64,000 bases of DNA from Roseimicrobium gellanilyticum (GCF_003315205.1 NZ_QNRR01000011.1:124001-188000), one strand, 5' to 3'. Positions 1 through 9,172 are shown, counted from the first letter of the stretch. Notes: generated from the letters alone by a model not told the origin. A program made the numbers and translations.

Positions 1-1
1 C

Positions 2-1018
2 ATGACGCCGAAGGAAGCTGCACTTCATCTGAAGTGCCAGCGGCCTAACATTTATCCTCTCATCAAATCAGGCAAGCTCGTGGGCGTCAAGAAGGAGCGC
101 ATCACGATGGTCACGAAGGAATCCGTTTCGGCGCTCGCGAAGGCGCGGGGCCACAACGCTCCGGAAATCCAATCTCAGGATCTCAAGACATCGAAGCACG
201 TGGCTGGTGAGACTGGAGATCCTGCCGCCATCAAAAAAGCGGACGTGGTGGACACGCCATCGATCAACCCCCGCGAGCCCGCCAACACCGGCGAGTCGAC
301 TCTCCAGATCACGACCATGGAGCGCAGGGTTCCCATCCGCACCATCGTGTTTGATGAAAGCGTCCAAGTGCGTGTGAACCTCGACGAGGCCACGGTCCTT
401 GAATACTCCGAGCGGATGCGCGCCGGTGAAATGTTCCCCCCGGTCCAACTATTTGATGACAAGGGAAAGCTTTTTATCGGCGATGGATGGCATCGTTTGA
501 AGGCCGCGAAAACGCTCAACTACGTCCATTTCCCTGCGGTTGTGAGCACCGGCGGCAGGCTCGCTGCCATCAAGTTTGCATTGTCCGCAAATGCCTCCCA
601 CGGCTTGCCGCGCAGCCAGGCGGACAAGCACAAGGCGATTGTGGTCGCAGCTCTCGAGTTTCCCAACATCAGCAACCGCGAGCTCGCGCGCCTTTGCGCC
701 GTCAGCGAGGGATTTGTCAGAACGCACCGCACCAGTTGCGTAACAAACGCACCTGATACTCGGCTGGGTGCGGATGGGAAGCGCTATGCGTCCCGGAAGC
801 CCAGCGGACAGCAGAAGAAAGCCGGGCTACTTGATCCCCGCGTCCGTCAGAAGGCGAACGAGGCTCAGGCGAAAAAGGTCTGCGCATTACTTGAGCGCTT
901 AGACCTCCCCTCACTGCTTGCCATCCGCGGCACCCTTGAGTCGAAGATTGCGCTGTTCGCAGCGGAAAAGAACAGCGCCGCAGCAACACCGACCACCCCT
1001 TCGAAGAAGGTCGCATGA
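2..1018 (+). CDS. ParB-like nuclease-domain protein with N-terminal HTH
   Basis: 338 residues. Residues 1-50 look like an excisionase/MerR-type helix-turn-helix (TPKEAALHL..., SGKLVGVKK). A ParB/Srx-like domain follows at about 110-240: VPIRTIVFDESVQVR, then the GDGWHRLKAA signature in place of the usual G.rR..A, then a helical region (SNRELARLCAVSEGFVRTHR) typical of the ParB KorB/HTH part. Such proteins bind DNA or nucleotides and are frequent on plasmids, phages and integrative elements. No parA is visible, so a partition role is unproven; a regulator or accessory protein is equally likely. The stop overlaps the next start (ATGA), so the two genes are translationally coupled. The ATG at base 2 may be internal because the upstream sequence is outside the window. 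Confidence 0.7.
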   Translation: MTPKEAALHLKCQRPNIYPLIKSGKLVGVKKERITMVTKESVSALAKARGHNAPEIQSQDLKTSKHVAGETGDPAAIKKADVVDTPSINPREPANTGESTLQITTMERRVPIRTIVFDESVQVRVNLDEATVLEYSERMRAGEMFPPVQLFDDKGKLFIGDGWHRLKAAKTLNYVHFPAVVSTGGRLAAIKFALSANASHGLPRSQADKHKAIVVAALEFPNISNRELARLCAVSEGFVRTHRTSCVTNAPDTRLGADGKRYASRKPSGQQKKAGLLDPRVRQKANEAQAKKVCALLERLDLPSLLAIRGTLESKIALFAAEKNSAAATPTTPSKKVA

Positions 1019-1878
1019 CCACATTCCATTTTTCTCTCATGAAGGACACAAAAATCGAGTGGGCACACCACACATTCAATCCGTGGTGGGGATGCAGGAA
1101 GGTCTCCCCTGCTTGCCTGCACTGCTATGCTGAGACCTTTGCCAAACGTGTGGGACAGCCCGTGTGGGGTAGCCGCGCACCCAGGCGTTTCTTTGGCGAT
1201 GCTCACTGGAACGAACCTCTCAAGTGGAACGAGGAAGCGAAGGCCAATGGTGTTCGCCGGCGCGTGTTCTGCGCCAGTATGGCGGACGTGTTTGAGAACC
1301 GCACTGACTTGAATCCCTGGCGTGAACGGCTCTGGGCATTGATCGAAGCCACACCCTGGCTCGATTGGCTCCTGCTTACGAAACGCCCCGAGAACATCGA
1401 ATCCATGGTGCCTTGGAAGAATGGTTCATGGCCCCCTAACGTGTGGCTTGGAACGACCGTCGAGTCTCAGGAATACGCCGAGCAGAGGCTGCCTCATTTG
1501 CTGAAGCATGCTGCAGCGGTCCGCTTCCTTTCGTGTGAGCCGTTACTGGGGCCGGTTGACCTTTCGGCCTGGTTCCAGAAGCCGGAACTCTATCCCATCG
1601 ACTGGGTAATCGTAGGAGGCGAAAGCGGTCACCACTCTCGCCCGATGTATCCGCAGTGGGCTCAGGACCTGTTGCATCAGTGTGTTGCCGCCAAGGTGCC
1701 TTTCCATTTCAAGCAGTGGGGTGATTGGAAGCCGGTTCGCAAATCCAGCGGCCGGAGGAAGACGTTGCACGATTCGGTAGATGGAAAGAGCATTATCCTG
1801 GAACGCGTCGGGAAGAAGGCAGCGGGAAGGACGTTGCTTGGCAGGACCTGGGATCAGGTTCCGAAGCCGCGGTCGTAG
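1015..1878 (+). CDS. DUF5131 (phage Gp37/Gp68) family protein
   Basis: 287 residues, overlapping the ParB-like gene by ATGA, with AAGAAGG about 6 nt upstream supporting this start (an internal ATG at 1039 is the alternative). The N-terminal TKIEWAHHTFNPWWGC, the cysteine group CRKVSPACLHCYAE (about residues 28-40) and LLTKRPENI are the hallmarks of the Gp37/Gp68 family. The cysteine spacing suggests a metal or Fe-S site; the biochemical activity of the family is, as far as I know, unsettled. These genes sit on phages and integrative elements, often beside ParB-like or three-Cys-motif partner proteins, which fits the context here. Confidence 0.8.
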   Translation: MTTFHFSLMKDTKIEWAHHTFNPWWGCRKVSPACLHCYAETFAKRVGQPVWGSRAPRRFFGDAHWNEPLKWNEEAKANGVRRRVFCASMADVFENRTDLNPWRERLWALIEATPWLDWLLLTKRPENIESMVPWKNGSWPPNVWLGTTVESQEYAEQRLPHLLKHAAAVRFLSCEPLLGPVDLSAWFQKPELYPIDWVIVGGESGHHSRPMYPQWAQDLLHQCVAAKVPFHFKQWGDWKPVRKSSGRRKTLHDSVDGKSIILERVGKKAAGRTLLGRTWDQVPKPRS

Positions 1879-1933
1879 ACCGCAGGTTCCCCGTGCTCCC
1901 TCGCACGTGAGCACCATCAGCGACTCATGACAC

Positions 1934-2176
1934 CTACTGCCTGGAGGCCTTGAGCTTGTCTCTGAGTTCTTCTAATCGCTGTGTTTTCTTGCGCTGCGCA
2001 TCGCGTTGCTGCAGCTCACTGCGACACGCGATGGAGCCAAGTACGCCGATGATGATCACATACGTCCATGTGCGCCAAACAGGACGCCTCTTCTGAGTTC
2101 CCAGGACAGCAGAGATCAACAGCAAAATGGTGCCCAGAGGGCCGAGCAAAGCTGAGAAACCTTCGGACATGGCCAA
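1934..2176 (-). CDS. Small membrane protein
   Basis: 80 residues with two hydrophobic segments (about 7-25, GPLGTILLLISAVLG, and about 37-50, TYVIIIGVLGSIAC), then a charged helical tail (QRDAQRKKTQRLEELRDKL) likely to form a cytoplasmic coiled coil. It lies 5 nt downstream of the secreted protein gene at 2182-3033 on the same strand, so the two form an operon. No family recognised. Confidence 0.5.
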   Translation of the reverse strand: MAMSEGFSALLGPLGTILLLISAVLGTQKRRPVWRTWTYVIIIGVLGSIACRSELQQRDAQRKKTQRLEELRDKLKASRQ

Positions 2177-2181
2177 TGGGG

Positions 2182-3033
2182 CTACTTCGATTCCAACAGC
2201 GAATCCATGGCGGCTTTCCCGAGAATCACTCCAATGCCAAAGGCGATTTCTCCGACTTCTTGGTTTGTGGTGCCAGTAGTTTCCACCAATTCATGGGCAG
2301 TCACTGCGTTCAGGGCAGCGTTGAACTTCAGGCGTAGCTTCGTATGTCCCGTGGGGCGCACGACCCCCTGCCAGAAGAGGGTGTAATCCACAACGTAGCG
2401 CTGGATGCCCTCCGCAGATGTCTTGGTGGCACCTTCCTTCCAGTCGATAGAAACATCCGTCACGCATACACTTACCCCGGAGCCGACCGGGTGGATTGCT
2501 TGGAAGAGCCCCTGGGCACCGGTAACGGTCGTGCCATCCTGTAACTTAATCGGCGAGTTCAGGTCAGCCTCCAGTCGCAACTTGAAGAGCTTCCGGAAGG
2601 ACTCCTCAGATGTGATTGCTCCGTCTGTCTCTGCGGTCTCCAGTTCCGCCTCCCACTCGCCGACTTGCCGATCTGTTCCTGTCTTTGGATTTGCAGCACT
2701 GACGTATTCGCCGATTAGCTTATCTCCTCGACGCACCCCTTCCCAAGTGATGGAAAGTCCCCATAGCGGGTCGGAGGTGGTGAACTTGTAGGTATTACCG
2801 GCGCGGGATCCCTTGAGCGGCCCGCTGCCGACCAGCCACCCACTGATGGACATGTATCCTTCAAGAGCGCCGTCGGGCTTCTGCACAACGAAGAGCTTGA
2901 GCAAGCCGTCCACCCCGTGGGTGACGTTCCGGCAGGTGCCTGCGAATAATGTTGAGTCGTCCGCGCGGACGGTAAAGGCGAGTGTCAAAAGACTCACCAG
3001 CAAAAGGGCCGAACGACATGTTTTCGACTTCAT
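2182..3033 (-). CDS. Secreted protein of unknown function
   Basis: 283 residues with a clear signal peptide (KSKTCRSALLLVSLLTLAFTVRA, cleavage after ...VRA near residue 24). The mature part is rich in short beta-like stretches and contains two cysteines (CRNVTHG, VCVTDVS); the C-terminus is helical (GEIAFGIGVILGKAAMDSLL). I do not recognise the family. It is the first gene of a two-gene minus-strand operon and is divergent from an XRE regulator, whose operator-like repeats (3073-3112) lie just upstream of its start. Confidence 0.6.
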   Translation of the reverse strand: MKSKTCRSALLLVSLLTLAFTVRADDSTLFAGTCRNVTHGVDGLLKLFVVQKPDGALEGYMSISGWLVGSGPLKGSRAGNTYKFTTSDPLWGLSITWEGVRRGDKLIGEYVSAANPKTGTDRQVGEWEAELETAETDGAITSEESFRKLFKLRLEADLNSPIKLQDGTTVTGAQGLFQAIHPVGSGVSVCVTDVSIDWKEGATKTSAEGIQRYVVDYTLFWQGVVRPTGHTKLRLKFNAALNAVTAHELVETTGTTNQEVGEIAFGIGVILGKAAMDSLLESK

Positions 3034-3072
3034 GGGTAATAACCGTGTTTTAGCACCGGCTACCCAAACCTA

Positions 3073-3112
3073 TTTGCTCTCATTTTGGAAGCAAGAGGTT
3101 TTGCTCTCAAAA
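3073..3112. promoter_or_regulatory. Operator-like repeats between divergent genes
   Basis: TTTTGGAAGCAA (3083-3094) and TTGCTCTCAAAA (3101-3112) form an inverted repeat matching at 10 of 12 positions around a 6-nt centre. TTTGCTCTCA also occurs directly at 3073-3082 and again at 3100-3109. The site lies between the divergent 3033 (minus) and 3120 (plus) starts, where an XRE repressor would be expected to act. Confidence 0.5.
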
Positions 3113-3119
3113 TCGCAGC

Positions 3120-3371
3120 GTGCGCAAAGCCGTCCACAGCGCCCTGTCCAAAATTTTCTGCGACCGCGTGAGGGCGCTGCGGGAGAAAGCTGGCATGACC
3201 CAACGAGACCTTGCTGAAGCCTTGGGCCGCGAGCACGGCATGGTTGCACGTATTGAGTTGGGTGAGCGCCGGGTGGATCTGGTGGAGGCATATGAGCTAT
3301 TCAAAGCCCTGAAGGTCGATCCGGTCCGGGAAACGGCAGTGCTCATGAAACGGTTTGCCGAGGCCGGTTGA
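3120..3371 (+). CDS. XRE-family helix-turn-helix regulator
   Basis: 83 residues, GTG start. A single HTH_3/XRE domain fills the protein: VRALREKAGMTQRDLAEAL (helices 1-3), a recognition helix near HGMVARIELGERR, and LVEAYELFKALKVDP. It is a small DNA-binding repressor type. Its start falls 8 nt after an inverted repeat that also covers the promoter of the divergent secreted-protein gene, so autoregulation and control of that operon are likely. Confidence 0.7.
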   Translation: MRKAVHSALSKIFCDRVRALREKAGMTQRDLAEALGREHGMVARIELGERRVDLVEAYELFKALKVDPVRETAVLMKRFAEAG

Positions 3372-3464
3372 TTTTGGCCTTGGAAAGTCTGCAGTCCTCC
3401 AACGACACCACCTGCAAAACTGACAATTGACAATTCGCGGTGGGCCTTCATCGTTACAATCGAA

Positions 3465-3860
3465 ATGAGATCCCCTCTCAAAAACCGGCTTCTTGGCCTT
3501 CTGACGTTGCTGCTTTTTGCGGCGGGGATTTTCTATCAACCGCTCTGTTCGGCAGGGTTCATCGACTGCCCGCCGTGTCATGAGGAGTCTACCGCGGGTG
3601 GCGGTGAGGAGGAAGGTGATTGCCCGACTTGCCAGAAGTCGGCGCAGTTGGCTCATTCGACCCAGCAGCCGACGAAGTCAGTGGATGCACAGGTTGCGCT
3701 TTTCCAACTAGCCTTTGCCTTGGCTGAACAATTTGTGCTTACGGCTCCGGAGAGTCCGGTTGAGGTGCCCAAGCCTCAGACGACCGACACACCAAAGTCG
3801 CTCATTATCCGGGACATCAAGCGAAGTATCCCGATTCGCGGCCCATCGATCACGGCCTAA
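3465..3860 (+). CDS. Cys-containing secreted/anchored protein upstream of RND operon 1
   Basis: 131 residues with a signal peptide or anchor (LLGLLTLLLFAAGIFYQ), then a cysteine group (CSAGFIDCPPCHEES ... DCPTCQKSAQ) in the first third of the mature protein, an acidic Gly/Glu linker, and a basic C-terminus. Two CxxC pairs suggest periplasmic metal or thiol chemistry. It is 129 nt upstream of the TolC-like gene. A positional analogue (10185-10604) precedes RND operon 2, suggesting a recurring accessory component. Family not recognised. Confidence 0.5.
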   Translation: MRSPLKNRLLGLLTLLLFAAGIFYQPLCSAGFIDCPPCHEESTAGGGEEEGDCPTCQKSAQLAHSTQQPTKSVDAQVALFQLAFALAEQFVLTAPESPVEVPKPQTTDTPKSLIIRDIKRSIPIRGPSITA

Positions 3861-3989
3861 CAGAAGCTGCCGCTAGAGCGAGCTTCTGACCTAGCGACCT
3901 GCCCCAATACAGGGGCGATGGCGCATTTTCGTGTCTTCATGCCGAGCAGTGGCAGGGCACATTTCCTCAAACCGTGATCTGTCAAAATT

Positions 3990-5267
3990 ATGCCTCGAAT
4001 CTACGTCTTCCTTACCCTTCTGCTTGCCCTGGCGCAGGCCCCTCGCATGCCCGGCGCGGCGCCTGAGCGTGCGGTGGACACTCTCGTCAAAGAGGTGCTC
4101 GCCAAGAACCCCGAGATTGCTTTCTACGAAGCGGAGATTGCTGCAGCCCGGGCCGGACGGTCTGTAGCGGGACGCCTCTCCAATCCTGAATTGAGCCTGG
4201 AAATTGGGCACAAAAGGGTATCTTCTGGCAACGGAACTTCCGAGGGGCTTGCCTACGCGACAAGCATCGTCCAGCCCATCGAATGGCCAGGCCGACTCGG
4301 GCTCCGGAAGGCCATTGCCAACCGCGACATTGCCCTGGCAGAACTTGGGCTGGAACGCTTCAAATTCCACCTCGCATCACGGGTGCGCACACTGGCGTAC
4401 ACGCTGGCGGCAAATCAGGATGTCTCCAAGGCTGCCAACGAAGTGGCGGATCGCTACAAGGACCTCAAGGACGTGATGGTGCAACGCGAGCCGGCGGGCA
4501 TAGCCCCACAGCTCGAACTCAAGACCATCGAAGCCGCTGCCGTGGTGTCCCAATCGAAGGCCGCCAAGGCGGACATCGAGGTGCAGAAGGCATTGCTGGA
4601 GCTGAATCAGCTCATGGGTCTGCGTGCCGATTCCACCCTGACCGTCGTTCGACCGGCATTCACTCTGGGGGAACTTCCTTCTTCCGAAAAGCTGCTGCGA
4701 ACCGCTGCTGAAAACAACTATGAGCTGCGAATTCGCCGCTCAGAGCTTGAGCAACAGGGCTTCAAAGTCGCCCTGGCCGAGAACGAGCGCTATCCCACCT
4801 TCACTGTCGGCCCGTATGTTTCGCAAGAACGAGCGGATGAGCGGGAGACCGTTGTCGGACTCAGCTTGTCGGTCCCTCTACCGGTGTGGAACGACGGCAA
4901 GGCGAACGTGACCACGGCGCAGGCTCGGCAGATTCAGGCTCAAGCCACGCTCAATACCGCTCAGCGGGAGATGGAAAAGCAGGTGATGGAAGCCGTCCTG
5001 CTCTTCAGATCGCATCAAAAGCGGCTGAGTCTCTGGAAGGACGATGGCATCGCCAAGTTCAGCGAGGCGGCCTCTCTTGCCGATCGCCACTACCGCCTTG
5101 GAGCAGTTCCCATCACCACATACGTCGAGCTCCAGGATAAGTATCTCGAAGCAGTTGAAGCCATCAATGAGGCACAGGCCGAAGCGCTGGAAGCGGCCCT
5201 TACACTCGAAGAGCTGACCGGAACCCCGGCAAGCCTCGTCCGTCCAGCTAAACAAAAAGCTGAATAA
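3990..5267 (+). CDS. TolC/CzcC-type outer-membrane efflux channel, RND set 1
   Basis: 425 residues: signal peptide (IYVFLTLLLALAQA) followed by the two-repeat OEP fold. Typical signatures are LSNPELSLEIG near residue 65, long heptad helices with EVQKALLELNQLMG, a second repeat with LAENERYPTFTVG and LSLSVPLPVWN, and LEAALTLEELTG at the C-terminus. It is the outer-membrane duct that joins the adaptor at 5287 and the pump at 6008 to export divalent metal ions. The three genes are tightly spaced and form one operon. Confidence 0.85.
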   Translation: MPRIYVFLTLLLALAQAPRMPGAAPERAVDTLVKEVLAKNPEIAFYEAEIAAARAGRSVAGRLSNPELSLEIGHKRVSSGNGTSEGLAYATSIVQPIEWPGRLGLRKAIANRDIALAELGLERFKFHLASRVRTLAYTLAANQDVSKAANEVADRYKDLKDVMVQREPAGIAPQLELKTIEAAAVVSQSKAAKADIEVQKALLELNQLMGLRADSTLTVVRPAFTLGELPSSEKLLRTAAENNYELRIRRSELEQQGFKVALAENERYPTFTVGPYVSQERADERETVVGLSLSVPLPVWNDGKANVTTAQARQIQAQATLNTAQREMEKQVMEAVLLFRSHQKRLSLWKDDGIAKFSEAASLADRHYRLGAVPITTYVELQDKYLEAVEAINEAQAEALEAALTLEELTGTPASLVRPAKQKAE

Positions 5268-5286
5268 GCAAAACAGGACCCTCACC

Positions 5287-6006
5287 ATGAAAATTCTAAT
5301 CGCTACTCTCATTCTTTCCCTCGCCGGCATCATGACGAGCTGCACGGAATCTCAGGCCAGCAATGTGCATGCAGCCGAAGCCGCTCCTGAGAACGGCGCT
5401 CAGTTCAAGGAGGGCAAAGGTGTTGCCCTGACGGAGGTGATGGCAAAATCCATCAATCTCCAGACTGCCGAGGTGGCGGAGGAAACACTCACGCCGACGA
5501 TCTCCCTTCAGCTACAGACGGTGGAACGAGGCGCCGAAGCCTGCGGATGGCTGACCGAGGAACAGGCGGCAAGCATCCGTCCTGGCATGGAAGTGGAACT
5601 TCAAGCTACCCAGCCCAAGCCTGCCACACTCAAGGGCAAGGTGACTCGGGTGGACAAGGCGGGCTTCTCAACCACCGGGGAACTGGAGGTCGCTGTAGCG
5701 CTGCCCTCGGCTTTCGATGCGGGCATCGCCTTCAGTGGCACCGTTAAGCTGCCAGAGAGCGAAGGGCACACCGCCATCGCGAAATCCGCACTTCTTTCCA
5801 CCGCGGAAGGCAACTTCGTTTATGCGAAGAACGGAGAGTTCTACGTCAGGACCCCAATCAAAGTGGGAGCCGTGAGCGGCGAACATGTGGAGATAGCCGA
5901 GGGGCTCTATGCTGGCGATGAAGTTGTGACGTCGCCCGTGATGTCACTGTGGCTTGCGGAGCTGCAGGTGCTTCGTGGTGGCAAAGCATGCACATGCGGA
6001 CACTGA
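5287..6006 (+). CDS. Compact lipoprotein adaptor (CzcB-like), RND set 1
   Basis: 239 residues, against about 380-420 for normal CzcB. It has a lipoprotein signal with lipobox LAGIMTSC. The visible part corresponds to the beta-barrel and membrane-proximal domains of a membrane-fusion protein: SIRPGMEVELQATQPK, GKVTRVDKAG, VAVALPSAFDAGIAFSGTVKLP, then AIAKSALLSTAEGNFVYAKNGE and GLYAGDEVVTSPVMSLWLAEL. The alpha-hairpin and lipoyl half-motifs are not evident. The C-terminus ends GGKACTCGH, a cysteine tail related to that of the small proteins at 9169 and 16482. It lies between channel and pump genes, so an adaptor role is strongly implied. Confidence 0.7.
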   Translation: MKILIATLILSLAGIMTSCTESQASNVHAAEAAPENGAQFKEGKGVALTEVMAKSINLQTAEVAEETLTPTISLQLQTVERGAEACGWLTEEQAASIRPGMEVELQATQPKPATLKGKVTRVDKAGFSTTGELEVAVALPSAFDAGIAFSGTVKLPESEGHTAIAKSALLSTAEGNFVYAKNGEFYVRTPIKVGAVSGEHVEIAEGLYAGDEVVTSPVMSLWLAELQVLRGGKACTCGH

Positions 6007-6007
6007 T

Positions 6008-9000
6008 ATGCTTGGCCGTCTCATCGAGTACGCAATGCGGCAACGGGTGACCGTGCTGCTCGCCACAATCGTGTTGATCGGTGTAGGCTCATGGTCAGCG
6101 CTCAAGCTGCCCATCGATGCCGTTCCGGACATCACCAATCCGCAGGTGCAGATCAACACAGCAGTTCCGGCCCTCGCGCCTGAGGAAGTGGAGAAGCTGG
6201 TCACCTTCCCCATTGAGAGCGAGATGTCGGGCCTGCCGGACATGATGGAGCTGCGATCTCTTTCGAAGTTCGGACTCTCGCAGGTTACGATGACCTTCAA
6301 AGATGGGGTCGACCTCTATCGCATGCGGCAGCTCGTTACCGAGCGCTTGCAGGGCGTGCTGGATGAACTGCCGGAGGGGCTCAGTCCCAAGCTCGCTCCC
6401 GTAGCCACCGGCCTTGGTGAAATCTTCTACTACAGTCTAGACTATACGGAAGACGCAGAGCACAAGCCGGCGACTCGTGAAGAGCAATTGATGGCTTTGG
6501 CGCAGATCCAGGAATATCAGGTTAAGCCACTCCTGAGAGGAACGAAGGGGGTGGTCGAGGTGAATACCAGTGGGGGCTACGAGAAGCAGATCGTCATTCA
6601 ACCTGACCCGGCCCGCCTCGCGTCACGCGGCCTCTCGCTCGATTCGCTTGCCGAAATCGTGGAGCAGAACACCAAGAACTCCGGCGGAGGGTATGTCGAA
6701 ATTGGGGGAGAGCAGCTCATCGTCCGGGCGCCGACGCGGGTAAACACCATCGAAGAGATTGCCAGCCTGCCGCTCAAGTTTGGCGGCGGAGTGAAACCGA
6801 TTCTGCTGAGTGAAGTGGCCACGGTTTCCATCGGCAGCAACTTCCGAACCGGCGCGAGCACTGACGACGGAAAAGAATCGCTGGTCGGCGCTGCCATCAT
6901 GCTTGCCGGGGAGAACTCCCGACTGGTCGCAAAGGCCGTCCGTGCCCGGTTGGATGAGATTCAGGAAAAGCTCCCCCACGGAGTTGTGATCCGCCCTCTC
7001 TATGACCGCAGCGAATTGGTGAATCGCACCATTGCAACGGTAGAGAAGAATCTCGCGGAGGGTGCCCTGCTCGTGGTGGTGGTGCTTTTCCTGCTTCTGG
7101 GCAATTGGCGCGCAGCATTCATTGTCGCACTCGTCATCCCGCTTTCGATGCAGTTCGCCATATCCGGAATGGTGCAGTGGCATTTGAGCGGCAACCTCAT
7201 GAGCCTCGGGGCCATCGACTTTGGCCTCATCATCGACGGGGCGGTCGTCATGGTGGAGAACATCGTCCGCCACCTCGGAGAGAGACAGCATGAGCTGGGA
7301 CGAAAGCTGACCTCCGATGAACGGCGGCAGGAGGTTCTGCGCTCCGCCAGGGAGGTGGCCAATCCGATGTTCTTCGGCGTGCTCATCATCACCGTGGTGT
7401 ATGTGCCTATCCTCGCGCTTCAGGGAATTGAGGGGAAGATGTTCCAGCCTATGGCTCTGGTGGTGATGCTGGCACTCGGCGGCTCCCTGGTGCTGGCCCT
7501 GTTCCTGATGCCGGTGCTTTGCTCCTACCTCCTGGGGGGCAACATCAAGGAAAAAGACAACTGGCTCGTGACAGCTACCAAGCGTGTCTATGCACCGCTC
7601 CTGAAATTTGGCCTGCGTTTCCGCCTGCTGGTGGTCCTGCCCATGGTGCTGCTCTTCTGCTCGTCCATCTGGCTCTTCACCAAAATGGGAGCGGAGTTCA
7701 TCCCTCAGCTTGATGAAGGTGACTTCGCCTTTCAACTCATTCGCAGCAGCAGTGCAGGACTCTCGGCTTCGCTGGAGCTTCAGAAGCAAAGCGAGGCTGT
7801 AATCCGAAAGGAGTTCCCGGAGGTGAAGGAAATATTCTCCCGCATCGGCACAGCCGAGGTGGCTACGGATCCGATGAATCCGAATGTGGCTGACACTTAC
7901 ATCATGCTCAAACCGCGGGAGCAGTGGCGGCAGAAAAACGGGAAACCCATCTCGAAAGAAGAGCTGGGTGCTCTCATGCGCAAGGCTCTCCTGGATCAGG
8001 TGCCGGGGCAGAACATCCTCGTCACCCAGCCCATTCAAATGCGTTTCAATGAGATCATGGCCGGTGCGCGAGCTGACCTTGTCTGCAAAGTGTTTGGTGA
8101 CAGCTATGATGAACTCGAGCGCTTGGCAGGTGAGGTGCGAACCGCAATCATGGCGGTTCCCGGAGGTGGCGAAACCGAGTTCGACAGCATTGGCAAGAAC
8201 CCAATGATCGAGATCCAGCCCGACCGGGAGGCTCTCCGCAAATTCAACGTCCATGCAGATGACCTCAATCGCTTGATTGAGACGGCCCTCGCCGGCGCAG
8301 AAGTGGGCATGGTCATTGAAGGCAATCGTCGCTCTCCCATCGAGGTCAGACTGTCCGATGAACGACGCAACGATATCGCGGCGATGTCGCGGCTTCCCCT
8401 GAGAACGGAGGAGGGCAGCATGCTCACGTTGGGGCAAGTCGCAAAAATCCAGCTCGTTCCGCAACCTGTGCAAATCGCGCGGGAAGATACACAGCGAAGA
8501 GTCAGCATCCTTATCAACGTGAGAGGGCGGGATACCGAGAGTTTCGTGCAGGAAGCAACCCGTGCCATCCACGAGAAAGTGAAGTTCCCGGACGGCTACT
8601 ACTTCGAATTCGGCGGGCAGTTCAAGAATCTCGTGGAAGCCAGAGAGCGACTCCTCGTGGTCGTGCCAATGGCGTTGGCGCTCATCTTTGCCCTCATCTT
8701 CCTGTCCTTCGGCTCTCTCCGGCAGGCGGCCTTGATCTTCACCTGCGTGCCACTGGCTGTCACGGGTGGGATTTTCGCTCTCTACCTCAGAGGCATGCCT
8801 TTCACCATTTCGGCAGCCGTGGGGTTCATTGCCCTCAGCGGTATTGCCGTCTTGAACGGCATCATGCTGATTAGCTTCATCAACCAGCTTCGGACGCAAG
8901 GTTTGTCTCTTCGCGATGCCGTCGTTGAAGGGACTCTCACCCGTCTCCGGCCCAAACTGATGACCGCCTTTGTGGCCTCACTAGGCTTCGTTCCCATGGC

Positions 9001-9172
9001 CATCGCGACCGGCGCAGGAGCGGAAGTGCAGCGGCCCATCGCTACTGTGGTCATCGGCGGCATCATCACCTCGACTTTCCTCACCCTGCTCGTCGTGCCT
9101 GTGCTCTACGAGTGGATCGAGAGAAACACCAACCCGAAACCGAAATCAGAACCCGAAATCCGAACCTTATGA
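6008..9172 (+). CDS. czcA-like: CzcA-type heavy-metal RND pump, set 1
   Basis: 1054 residues, normal for HME-RND pumps. The start at 6008 (MLGRLIEYAMRQRVTVLLA) is preferred over an in-frame ATG at 5954 that lies inside the adaptor gene. Signatures: LPIDAVPDITNPQVQINT after TM1, GEIFYYSLDY, TM4 motif LGAIDFGLIIDGAVVMVEN (the acidic relay of CzcA-type divalent-cation pumps), and TDPMNPNVADTYIMLKP and PIQMRFNEIMAGARAD in the periplasmic domains. TMs 7-12 follow from about residue 895. The TM4 DFG...DG arrangement points to Zn/Co/Cd rather than Cu/Ag. Proton-driven inner-membrane antiporter. The 3' end overlaps the next gene by ATGA. Confidence 0.9.
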   Translation: MLGRLIEYAMRQRVTVLLATIVLIGVGSWSALKLPIDAVPDITNPQVQINTAVPALAPEEVEKLVTFPIESEMSGLPDMMELRSLSKFGLSQVTMTFKDGVDLYRMRQLVTERLQGVLDELPEGLSPKLAPVATGLGEIFYYSLDYTEDAEHKPATREEQLMALAQIQEYQVKPLLRGTKGVVEVNTSGGYEKQIVIQPDPARLASRGLSLDSLAEIVEQNTKNSGGGYVEIGGEQLIVRAPTRVNTIEEIASLPLKFGGGVKPILLSEVATVSIGSNFRTGASTDDGKESLVGAAIMLAGENSRLVAKAVRARLDEIQEKLPHGVVIRPLYDRSELVNRTIATVEKNLAEGALLVVVVLFLLLGNWRAAFIVALVIPLSMQFAISGMVQWHLSGNLMSLGAIDFGLIIDGAVVMVENIVRHLGERQHELGRKLTSDERRQEVLRSAREVANPMFFGVLIITVVYVPILALQGIEGKMFQPMALVVMLALGGSLVLALFLMPVLCSYLLGGNIKEKDNWLVTATKRVYAPLLKFGLRFRLLVVLPMVLLFCSSIWLFTKMGAEFIPQLDEGDFAFQLIRSSSAGLSASLELQKQSEAVIRKEFPEVKEIFSRIGTAEVATDPMNPNVADTYIMLKPREQWRQKNGKPISKEELGALMRKALLDQVPGQNILVTQPIQMRFNEIMAGARADLVCKVFGDSYDELERLAGEVRTAIMAVPGGGETEFDSIGKNPMIEIQPDREALRKFNVHADDLNRLIETALAGAEVGMVIEGNRRSPIEVRLSDERRNDIAAMSRLPLRTEEGSMLTLGQVAKIQLVPQPVQIAREDTQRRVSILINVRGRDTESFVQEATRAIHEKVKFPDGYYFEFGGQFKNLVEARERLLVVVPMALALIFALIFLSFGSLRQAALIFTCVPLAVTGGIFALYLRGMPFTISAAVGFIALSGIAVLNGIMLISFINQLRTQGLSLRDAVVEGTLTRLRPKLMTAFVASLGFVPMAIATGAGAEVQRPIATVVIGGIITSTFLTLLVVPVLYEWIERNTNPKPKSEPEIRTL

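Noticed and set aside
6623-8899. A 758-codon open frame on the minus strand
   Set aside because: It lies wholly inside the RND pump gene on the other strand; its composition is the antisense of membrane helices and it has no family features.
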